Source of the DNA: Glomus cerebriforme
Taxonomy: Eukaryota; Glomeromycota; Glomeromycetes; Glomerales; Glomeraceae
Length of the DNA stretch: 61,380 bases
Assembly: GCA_003550305.1 (NCBI GenBank)
Contig: QKYT01000247.1
Span: 19,581-80,960 of the forward strand
Reading direction: 5' to 3'
Positions within the stretch are counted from its first letter, which is position 1. Every line of letters begins with the position of its first letter. The position numbers and the translations under genes were made by a program. The notes below the pieces were generated by a model. That model saw nothing but the letters and a program-made list of their open reading frames with translations, did no database searches and was not told the DNA's origin. Of the stretch, positions 1 to 9,112 are shown piece after piece.

Positions 1-1355
1 AAAAAAAATTATAGGCAATTTTATAATTAAATTTATTAGTACCCATAATCTGAAGCCATCAGACAAATATTGGCATATTTTAATAATTGTTTTGGACCTT
101 TAAAAATAATAGATTAATTTATGGCTTTTTAGCTATCTCCCATAAAAAATTATAAAAATATTTTTGAAATTGCAAATTCTAAATGAAGACCAAAATTATA
201 CAATTAGACATTTTTGTTAAATTTTATTATTAAAATTGCCGGCTGGGGATTATGAATATGGTAGGGTAATAGGATATGCTATATTTTTTTGCCCATTTTT
301 TTGCAATTAATATTAGCCAAATTATTTGTAATACTAATTAAAATTATCATAATACAGGTCAGAGGTACTTTGCTTAATTTAGTAACATATAGATTATAGC
401 TAAAATGCCTTGCTAATCACTAATATCGATCTTTCTGTTTCTCACAAATTGCAAATTAAAATATTTTAGCTAAAGGCTTCAAAAGAAAAAAAGTTATTAT
501 ATTCTCCTAAAAATGATGGTCAAGACTGGATAAACTTATCTGAGCTCATTAAACCTTCTGTGTTAAAATTTCAGTAATTACATAATTAGTTTTATCTGTA
601 GTTAGATTTAAGACATATGATGGGAAGATAGATCTTATTTATGCTATTAAAAAGTTTATACATCTTTTTGGATCTTTCTGTTCTTTTTTACAAAGCTTTG
701 TCAAAACATTTTGTCTTGAGAATCACTTCTTTAATCTCACTTTTGACAATGCTTAAGATCCATTTTTACCATAGGTAAGTTAATATCAATTAAATACAGC
801 TTTACCAAAAGCACAATAGCTGTAAATAAGACATTTTTATTTTTAGATTCGGTATAATCAATCTTATTAAAAAGTTGCAAGAAAATATCCCATTACCTTG
901 GTATCAGTTGCATTACTTAGATCTGAAGCTTTCAAGTTTTCAGATTTTGATACTCTCTAGAAGTTGGACTGCTATACTTTTGAGAACTTCATAATATATC
1001 CTTCTGGTAAAAAGTGGAACAAAAAATGTCACAATTGGAAAATTTTTGCATACCTCTGATCATTTCCTAAGGGAATAGTTTTTTGTCATATAATTAAGGG
1101 TTTTAATCTGTGTGGTTATTAGTTAGTATATTATGCAATAAAGCAAACACTAAAACATATATACAAAATAGCACATAAAAATTTTTATTATTTTCTGATG
1201 CACATTCTATACTACAATAAAAATTATTCTTAATATAATGTATGACTTTTGTTTATTGATATGAAATAGATCTGTTATGTGACAATTCTATATTAATGCC
1301 TGCAGTTAAATATTATTTTTTGTTATGTTGCATAAATATAAATATAATGACTATT
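1..1355. other. AT-rich flank with decayed unidentified coding remnant
   Basis: There is no intact gene here. On the plus strand, about 850-1110 reads as a degraded coding stretch with several stops; pieces such as VALLRSEAFKFSDFDT and YPSGKKWNKKCHNWK look protein-like. A second short protein-like piece (SPKNDGQDWINLSELI) lies near 505-570. I do not recognise the family; an old transposon or duplicated gene is likely given the neighbours. The rest is A/T-rich sequence with nothing identifiable. Confidence 0.3.
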
Positions 1356-3670
1356 CTACCATGAATTCAACACTTCACCTACTATATATACATCCTTTTT
1401 CTGACAAGCAACTTCACAAATAACACATTGTTCAATAAATTCAGGAAAATCAGAAAAGTAACGCTTATTTTTTATTTGTTTCAATGCTTCATTAGTCTTA
1501 TTCTGAAGTTTTTCCTTATTCTGAAATTTCCCATATTTATCATATTTCAGTATTTTAAACTCCATATACACTCCAGTCTTAAAATTTGCTTTTTCTGTTG
1601 GTTCAATTTTTAAGTCAAATTGTCCTTTACTAACTTCTTTATTTGACATTAATTTATAATTACGGAAGTATGTTTGATGAAAAATGCCAAGTATGAAGAG
1701 ATGATAATTGGATTTTACCAGATTATTCAGAATATCATGATAGAAAAAAACATTCATAATAAATCTAGAGAGTTTCTCTTTAAATCCTAAGAGCTTAATT
1801 TGTAATAGCAAACTTAGTATTGAATCCAATTCAAATGAATTGCAATTTGTTAGCCATTTCTGCCATTCTGTAGAAACTTCCATGTTTAGAATGCATAAAT
1901 TGTCATTTTTGTCTTTGGTAAGGTAACCCGCATAGTAGAGTAAGGTCAGGACCCCAGAAACTTATAATTGATATTCCAGGAAAACTCAAGGGTAAATTAA
2001 TGAGAGATGTTTTTAAAGATCTTTACCTAAAATAGATAAATTACGCCTTAAAAAGAAAATGTTACACTGCATTATTATGAATATTTTTCTTTTATAACCA
2101 AGTAGCCAATAAGATCTTGGGTAATTTTAATATAAAAATTCTCTAAAATTTCCTGAGACATCAATTATAAGTTTCCAGGATCCTATAAGGTCCAAAGTAT
2201 TTGGTTTACATTTGATTTTTAAGTTAGCATATTATAGTCAATATCTTTCATAATCTTTATATTGATTGCACAACCCCTAAGTAATATTGATATATTATTT
2301 TTAAAATCTTCAGTTGAGTTCCAAAGCAAATCCTTAATCATTTTAGTACCTCCTATTATGTCAAAGGAAATCATGTTATAAAATAATTCTAACAGAAGCT
2401 AATCAATACAAGGCTTACCTGTGTTAATCTAATGTGCCTCCAAAGTTCCTTTATTAATAAAAGAATTTATCAACCATGGGTTGTACAGATAAAGATTATT
2501 TCCAACCTGGTATCTATTATACCATTGCCTGATATCATCTAACTGACCTTCCTTATCATTATATTGAAGAAATATAAAGATTTCATCTTCAGTAAATCTA
2601 AAATAATTCGCAAATTCTTTGTTGTACATTGGGAATACTATTAAATTATTAAGCCCTAATAAATATCCTGACTTAGTAATACAAGAAACACCAATAAGTA
2701 AGACCTTCTCCAAATTTTCATTATTGTCCTGCGTTGGTTAATCCAATCATTTGTTAGGTCATTATTTGCAAGATTCTGTGAAGATAATCTAAGTGCTTAC
2801 CTTGAGAAATGCTTCAAACAGAGAAGCAAAAAAATCACGAGCTTTTTCGTAATATTGGTATTGGTAAGCAATGTCAAGAGGATAATTGTACTCATCAATC
2901 AGGACAATACACTTATTTTTGTGATAGTCTTTCAAGTACTTGAAAAGGTAGAAAAGGGCATCTTCAGTGACATCATCCTCAAATTTACCAGAACTTATAC
3001 TATCAAAACATGATTTATTTAGCATTTTGTGGCTGATTTGGTTATAAACATAATGATGATCTTCATATAGAGTTGCCAACTGCTGATATAATTGAGATCG
3101 TATACTTGATCAAGTTAAACAACTTTTGTAACCCTAGCAAAAGGATGTAAGAAGCAGATCAATAAAACAGTTTGCAGTATCAGTTTTGATAAGAAGTAGA
3201 CAACACCATACCTTAAGAGATAGAAAGATAACTGGATACTTGCAAAAATGTTTATTATAAATATCTGATCTTTCCATAATTTTTGTGTTTTTGAACAGTT
3301 CATAACAGTAATTTTTATTGCCAGGATGGATGAGAATCAAAAAAAATTCCCTAAGCATAGTGAGGTTTATGGTTTTTCTAAATCGTCTTGGATGAACGAC
3401 AAGAGAAACTATCGCTTTGCATTCAATGAACTCAGAAATAAGAAGTGTTTTGTCGATTATAGTGGAACTCTAATCTACAATCTCTTTAAAACTATTCAAG
3501 CCTACTAGAATTTTTTTGCCTGTAATAAGAATAGTGGTTCCATCTATAATAATATCAAAAAGAATTACTAGTCTGATATGAAAATTTCTTGGTAAAGATA
3601 GAGGAAAATAAAATAAGGACAAATGTGCATACATGTCATGATCTTTTGTTTTTTTGGCAAAAATTCCCAC
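1356..3670 (-). pseudogene. AAA-ATPase-like / PD-(D/E)XK nuclease gene, broken
   Basis: Reading the minus strand from 3670 down, the order matches the AAA-ATPase-like (PF09820) plus C-terminal PD-(D/E)XK nuclease (PF08011) architecture. Visible in order are an N-terminal VGLNSFKEIVD, DKTLLISEFIE, a P-loop region reading HPRRFRKT where the family has RPRRFGKT, TMLREFF, a Walker-B-like IVLIDEYNYPLD, GLNNLIVFPMYNKEFANYF, LYNPW, and a nuclease core with GQFDL and MEFK as the D...ExK residues. Clean introns are visible at 2729-2800 and 2353-2418. It is broken by an in-frame TAG at 3470-3472, a TAG at 2429-2431 where the family has a Trp, and a small transposon-like insertion at 1948-2185. The P-loop Gly is also changed to Arg. 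Such families are often highly multiplied in fungal genomes. The 5' end is uncertain. Confidence 0.8.
1948..2185. mobile_element. MITE-like insertion with TIRs and direct repeat, inside the AAA/nuclease gene
   Basis: The ends are inverted repeats of about 26 bp. On the plus strand the left end begins aggaccccagaaacttataa, and the right end (reverse complement) reads taggatcctggaaacttata, with only a few mismatches near the tips. The 7-bp word taaggtc flanks both sides (1941-1947 and 2186-2192), as expected for a target-site duplication. Removing the insertion plus one copy of the repeat rejoins the host reading frame exactly, from ILWTL into LYYAGYLTKD. There is no coding capacity in 238 bp, so this would be a non-autonomous element. 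The family is uncertain; a hAT-like origin is possible from the TIR start and TSD size. Confidence 0.8.
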
Positions 3671-4700
3671 GGTTATTCTAGAAGTAATGATCGATTAGAA
3701 CAATTTTTATAAGTTATCCAGTTTTTATGTTGTAATTCAATCTCTTTTTGTATTGCTTTTAATTTAGTTTTCAAAATTACATTTTCCTGACGTAAATACT
3801 GGCATAAATCCTTCTAAGACTTTAGAGTTTTCAGAGTTCTTGAAAATAACAAATAAAACAAATCAGATCTTAGTGACTGAAGACATTGAACTTGATGAGT
3901 AATGAAGTAAGTTGGAAAAACAGTCCTATAAAAAACCTAAGAAAAAGACATAATACAAAAAAATTTGTGTTTCAACAGATAATTTTTCTAAACTGCAATA
4001 CATAATTATATTATAAGCTGTATGACAGTTAATTATATGACAATATAATGTGATTTGAGAAATTTGCCATCACTTAAGAAAATTTTTTTAATTAGCCCAG
4101 ATATCCAGTCTTGATGATCACGTTTTGGGCTGGTTGAAAAGATTAAAAGATCAGAGTCATGGTTGTTTGAAAAAAAGACAATAAATGATTTAATATCAGT
4201 TACTGTGCATATAACGTATAGATCATTTTCATATTAAATAAAATTTGTGTAATTATAATCGAGTTACTTCATTTTATGATTAAATGTAAATAATCTGGTA
4301 GTATATAATCTACCAGTTTTATAAAATAAAATTCCTTTCTTGCAGTTTTTTTTTTTACACACAAGAAATTTGTCTTAAAAAACAAACTTTTTTAAGATCC
4401 TTTTAAAATAAACATAAAAATATTATTTTGACAACAAAAATATATGCAAATTTTACAAGAAGAAAAAGATTTTCTAAGCTTAGAAGGTTAGTTATTCAGA
4501 CAGTTTTTGTGTAAAATGAAAAAAAATCAAATTTTATTATAAAAGTAGCTTTTAAAAAATAATATTCAATCATTTCTATTAGTTATCAATATATTCTTAT
4601 ATTTACAACTCTTTTAAATTATATTTATTACATTTCTTTCTCTTTTTTAGACATTATTTCTTTAGATTTTTAGCTAATTTCAGTTGAGAAAGGTTTTAGT
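3671..4700. other. AT-rich stretch with a short coiled-coil-like minus-strand fragment
   Basis: Minus-strand 3676-3820 has an open stretch without a start codon, reading DLCQYLRQENVILKTKLKAI and continuing, which resembles a coiled-coil fragment. It may be the tail of an unrelated degraded gene or transposon. The rest, 3830-4700, is A/T-rich with long homopolymer runs and shows no gene that I can support. Confidence 0.3.
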
Positions 4701-4719
4701 TTTACTTCTTAACAGTAAG

Positions 4720-5480
4720 TAATTAAATTACAGATTTTTTTTTTAGGATCTCACTTTCATTTCTTTCTTTATTTTAGGCTACAGATCAGTTTGAAATAGT
4801 AGTTCATGATTAGTATAAATCAACCAGTTTTTTGTTGTTTTGTTATTTTTCTTTTATTTAATTTCATTTTATCTAACTTTTGTTTTCTTGCTTTTATTTA
4901 GTTACAAATTGGAAGGTCCAGTTCATGATCATTTTTTATTTATAGATATGATATATATAATAATCTGAATTTTCATTCAAAAGAGCAAAATGATTTAGAA
5001 ATTCCTAATGGTAAGTTCTTAAAAAATATTAAAATATTCAAATTTATTAGACTAATTTTTTGAAATTTTTTTAGATGATTGATTTTAATTATTAAAAATA
5101 ATGGTATAGTATAAATTTATATTAAAATTAAAACTAGAGTATCAAGATTTCTTGGTAAGTTAATCCTTTTTTTTTTGTTTTTTTTTTATTTCTTCATTCT
5201 TATTTTTATTTTTTTCCTTTATTTTAGGCTACGTTTCAGTTTGATAATAGTTCATGATCAGGGTAAATTTAAATCTTTTTTTTTTATTTGATCTTTTATT
5301 CTTTTCTCACTTTTGTTTTCTTTTTTTTATTTAGGCTATGGATAAGTTTGAAATGATAGTTCATAATCAGAGTAAGTCAATCAATTTTTTTTTTTGCTTT
5401 TCTTTTATTTAATTTTCACTTTTATTTTCTTTTATTTTAAGTTACATATCAAGCTTTAAGTTAAAAAAAAAATTAGCTAA
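4720..5480 (+). repeat. Degenerate tandem array of intron/micro-exon-like units (plus strand)
   Basis: At least five related units carry a pyrimidine-rich tract ending in TTTATTTTAG or TTTATTTAG, then a core like GGCTACGTTTCAGTTTGATA and AGTTCATGATCAG, then GTAA or a similar donor-like word. Cores begin near 4778, 4899, 5227, 5335 and 5439. Spacing is about 105-122 bp, with a gap between the second and third. Each core is about 36 nt. It may be a minisatellite of transposon origin or a duplicated exon-intron array. Confidence 0.55.
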
Positions 5481-5699
5481 AAAAAAATTTAAAAAAAATA
5501 GGTAATAAAAATTAGTTAATAAAAAAAAATGGTTTCCATCCACGAGGAATTTTAATTCTGATTTGTTACATGTCAAATATTTTTCTTAAATTTTTTTTAA
5601 AAATTTTCCAAGGTCTGTTATACAATCACACAAATTTTCTGATTATCCAAAGAAAAAAAGCTCGAGCATGCGATCTTGATTTTTGTATTTATTATAAAA

Positions 5700-6390
5700 A
5701 ATATAAATGAGAAAGTTCTGAAGCATCTCTAAAAAGTCTTGAAGTATTCTAAANAAAAAAAAAAAAAAAANAAAGTTAACTAATGAAAAAAAAGTAACCC
5801 ACTACAAAATTTATACTTAAAACTAAAAAAAAAAGTTCTAAAGTATTTAAAAACAAAGTTTTGAATTGTTCCTAAATAAAAAAAAAAAATTAATTAAAAG
5901 AAATAAAATGACTTCCATTCATGAAATTCATACCTGAAAGTCCTAAAGTATCTCTAAAAAATCTTGAAGTATTCTAAATAAAAAAAAATTAATTAAGAAA
6001 AATAAAAAAGTCTTCCTCCCACCCTTTCACAAAACTCATACCTGAAAGTTTCAATGTGAAATTCCAAACTATACATTTCTAAATAAAAAAAAANAAAAAT
6101 AAAAATAAAGTTAGTTAATAAAAGAAAAGTAACCTCCACTACAAAATTCATACCTAAAACTAAAAAAAAAATCCCAAAGTATTTAAAATAAAGAAAGGTT
6201 CTGAATCGTTTCTAAATAAAAAAAATTAATTAAAAGAAATAAAAAGACTCCTATCCACAAAATATATACTTAAAATTTAAAAGTAAAGTTCCAAAACGTT
6301 CCTAAAAANAAAAAAAAATTAGTAAAAAAAAAAAGAATAAAACTCCTATTAGAATAATTGGTATAACTAACTACTCATGAAATACACACC
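5700..6390 (-). repeat. Tandem ~113-bp array of micro-exon-like units (minus strand)
   Basis: On the minus strand at least six units each have an acceptor-like polypyrimidine tract ending TTTATTTAG, a 32-55-nt core, and a donor-like GTATGAATTT. Donors on the plus strand are near 5810, 5928, 6037, 6150, 6265 and 6385, so the period is about 108-120 bp. Cores share words such as AATACTTCAAGA and GGACTTTCAG. The first donor of the series directly follows the open frame of the BED-finger fragment upstream. Several undetermined bases (N) sit in the poly-A runs. Whether these units are spliced is unknown. Confidence 0.65.
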
Positions 6391-6803
6391 TCAAATTGAT
6401 TAGCAATTTTTTTCCATTTTTGAGGTAAAGTAACATTTGTCTCATTAATTGGTTCATTTGTTAGAATATTATTAAGATTATTAACTATAATATAATTGAA
6501 ATGCCACTGCCATATTTTAGGAATATTTTTACAATTATTAGTAAGATATATATGCAAAAAACTTAGTTTAGTTCGTGAATAGAATTTTTTGCAATATTGG
6601 CAAGTTCTCTCCTAATGACCAGCACCCTTGGATTTGCCTTTATCAAAATAATTCCAAATACCACTTTGTGAACAATCTAATTTTGTATAAGTGTCATTTT
6701 CCTTCTCCTTATCAGTTTTGGTATCACTTAAAATTAATTCAATATTTTGTCTTTGCTCTTGTTCAGTCATTTTAGGAAGAAAAAAATGTTTATGATTAAT
6801 CAA
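6390..6803 (-). pseudogene. BED-type zinc finger fragment of a hAT-like transposase
   Basis: Starting at 6803 on the minus strand, the frame reads through GIWNYFDKGKSKGAGH, hits TAG at 6612-6614 (related proteins commonly have an aromatic residue here), and continues in the same frame with ERTCQYCKKFYSRTK and, further on, HIYLTNNC. This gives the C-x2-C ... H-x5-C pattern of BED zinc fingers found at the N-terminus of hAT transposases. The frame ends at a splice-donor-like site (GTGTGTATTT, about 6380-6389), where the minus-strand micro-exon array begins. No dimerisation or catalytic domain follows. It is read as a broken transposon or domesticated-gene fragment. Confidence 0.6.
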
Positions 6804-7260
6804 ATAAAAAGAAATTATTGGTAGTTTATTTTATAAATCACTAATTTTCTTGAAAAATGCATGAATAAACATAATATTAGAATATATAAAATTTCTATTA
6901 CAAGCAAATTATCATTGATAATTTTTATTAAATTATGAATGTTTATACAATAACTATAATGCATTATTAAATTTTCTATTATAAGAATTTACTAACGTGT
7001 TTGATGAGAAAATTATTAATTTAATGATGTAATTTTTTACTTTTGAGAGTGGATCGTAGTGAATTAGGATTAGATTAATTTTTCCAATTTGATCTAACTA
7101 AAATTTAACTCTTATTTATAACTTTGTGTTTACTTTTTTTAAAGTACAATAATTATTATATAATTTTTATGATTTATAACTTAATTCTAATTGTTTAATA
7201 ATGATTTATAACCTAATTACAATTTACAGTTTAGTTACATATTACAACTTATATATGACA
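6804..7260. other. AT-rich spacer
   Basis: Low-complexity A/T-rich sequence with no open frame or RNA gene that I can support. It may contain the promoter of the minus-strand BED-finger fragment. Confidence 0.4.
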
Positions 7261-7264
7261 TATT

Positions 7265-7765
7265 ACAACTTTTTGCTGTAATCGTAACCAGCAACTTTAG
7301 CGTGTATTACCCAAATAAAATGAGTTACACTTTTGAATATAAGTTTTTAATAGTTGTTTGTTAGAATCGAACCAACAAACAACAAAAATTTGCAGAAAAG
7401 AAAAGAAAGACTAATGCATGTTACGCCTGGTAACTTGTGCTATTACTAATGCATATTACGTTTGGTAACATGTGCTCAAACTTTTGAATACAAGTTTTTA
7501 ATAGTTGTTTGTTGGAATTGAACCAACAACAAAAATTTGCAGAAAAGAAAAGAAAGACTAATGCATGTTATATGTCTGGTAACTTGCACTAACACAAACG
7601 TATGTTACGTTCAGTAACTTGCTCTGGCACAAACGCATATTACGCCTGGTAACTTGCGCCAGCACAAATGCATATTACGCCCGGTAACTTGCGCCGGCAC
7701 TAACGCATATTACATAGGAAAATTATTCATCTGTTACATGCGCTGGCACTAGCGCATATTACGTG
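7265..7765. repeat. Short-period satellite with GTTAC...GTAAC motif, plus a ~140-bp duplication
   Basis: From about 7409 to 7765 a 34-40-bp unit recurs, with the consensus words CATATTACGCCTGGTAACTT followed by GCGCCAGCAC. Within each unit GTTAC and GTAAC form a small inverted repeat. Two larger copies of a ~110-bp segment (about 7330-7440 and 7470-7590; TTTTTAATAGTTGTTTGTT ... GCAGAAAAGAAAAGAAAGAC) show that a longer unit also duplicated. The last units carry the GC-rich palindromic word GCGCCGGC. Confidence 0.75.
7353..7383. repeat. Perfect-stem hairpin with tRNA-T-loop-like loop
   Basis: Positions 7353-7364 pair with 7372-7383, allowing G-U pairing, around a 7-nt loop. On the minus strand the loop reads TTCGATT, which resembles a tRNA T-loop on a 12-bp stem. 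No D-arm or anticodon arm is visible, so it is not a tRNA. A shortened copy lies near 7491-7520. Confidence 0.5.
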
Positions 7766-9112
7766 TTCTTTAATGCGCCAAGTTGGGCCAGAATTAAAAA
7801 ATTGGGCACGTGACATTTAATGATGGACCATGGTCCGACCATAGAAGGATATAACCATTAAAACATTTTTTAAATATTAACATCTTTATTATTAACGCGT
7901 TTGTGTAGAAAAAATACCATAGTTTTTAGTATCGAGTGCACAAAAGTATGTCACCGAAACTTTTTTTGAGGTAGTTGCTTCGCTCCGGGCTAAATATGCG
8001 CTTAATAGGAATTTTTATAAATCTTATTTTTAATTTACGAGCCCTGATGCTCTTATTTCGTCGAAATCAATTTTTTATCCACAAGGAATAGGACTGGTAG
8101 AAATTATCTTTTTTTGACGGTTTTAAAGTTGTTCAAAAATTAATTTTAAACTTTTTGTAACTAATAATAAATTTATACTTTTCTTTTTTTGCCAACAATC
8201 TATTCTTATATCGTGATCTTCACGTCAAAAATTATTGTACATGTTGTGTAGCTGTTTAAAACATCACAAAATAACAACTGATTTGGGTTTGACATGCATA
8301 CTGTAAATTCCGAAAATAAATATTTAAATGGAAAGAATAGACAATCTTTTTAACAATGTTTACATTCTCTTAATGCAGGGCATATTAAATATTTGGCATT
8401 CCAGGACAATACAAAATAAAACAATTTAATTATCTATTGTTAGCCATAGTGTGGATGCCATTGTACTTTTTTCCTCTATGCATCATAGTGCAGGTTTTCG
8501 AAAGAAATTTGCATATTGCATGAGTCCTTATTTACCTGTTAAAGACCGAATTACGCCTTGATAGATACAATCATTGCCTAATTGGCCTCGAAAAATAACC
8601 GTCTAACCAAGTTCACTCATTTTTCAATAAATAAGAAAACGCATTCCAAATCCCCCCCACAATCACAAAAGCAGATTATTTAATATCTATAGGAACGCGT
8701 TCTTATATACTTGGTACAATATGTTTCAGTGTATTTACGAAAAAAAATATATATATGTATATATGTATAAATTATGTTTCTGATATATCCCAAATACAGT
8801 TTATACATAAACCCCTCAACGAAATAAAAAGGTAAAAAAAAAAAAAAAAAAAATTAATAATTGAAATATTTAAAAAAAATCGATGAAGGTAAATATATAA
8901 TAATAATAAACTTAATAATAATTGAAATGTTGGAACTTGTTTTCAGACGGTGATTCAAGGTAAAAGACGTAAACCAAATAAAAAGAGAGAAAAATAATGA
9001 AAAAAATAAAATAAAAAATCAGAGTATATAAAGGAACACGCAGACATACATAAATGGATATCCTCATTGCTTTGTGATACAACTTAAGTCCAAATAAATC
9101 GTGTTCTGATAG
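7766..9112. other. Intergenic and 3' flank of the HOOK gene
   Basis: No gene recognised. A perfect 12-bp palindrome GGACCATGGTCC lies near 7832-7843. A GC-richer patch around 7975-8110 (CTTCGCTCCGGGCTAAATAT) stands out from the AT background and may be a piece of a dispersed repeat. Poly-A and TA runs follow near 8745-8870. Confidence 0.4.

Noticed and set aside
5700..6390. CRISPR-like array because of regular ~113-bp spacing
   Set aside because: Units have no constant short repeat with unique spacers, the DNA is eukaryotic, and the conserved words are splice-site-like.
7353..7383. Possible tRNA gene on the minus strand from the GGTTCGATTC word
   Set aside because: Only a T-arm-like hairpin is present; no D-arm, anticodon arm or separate acceptor pairing can be drawn.
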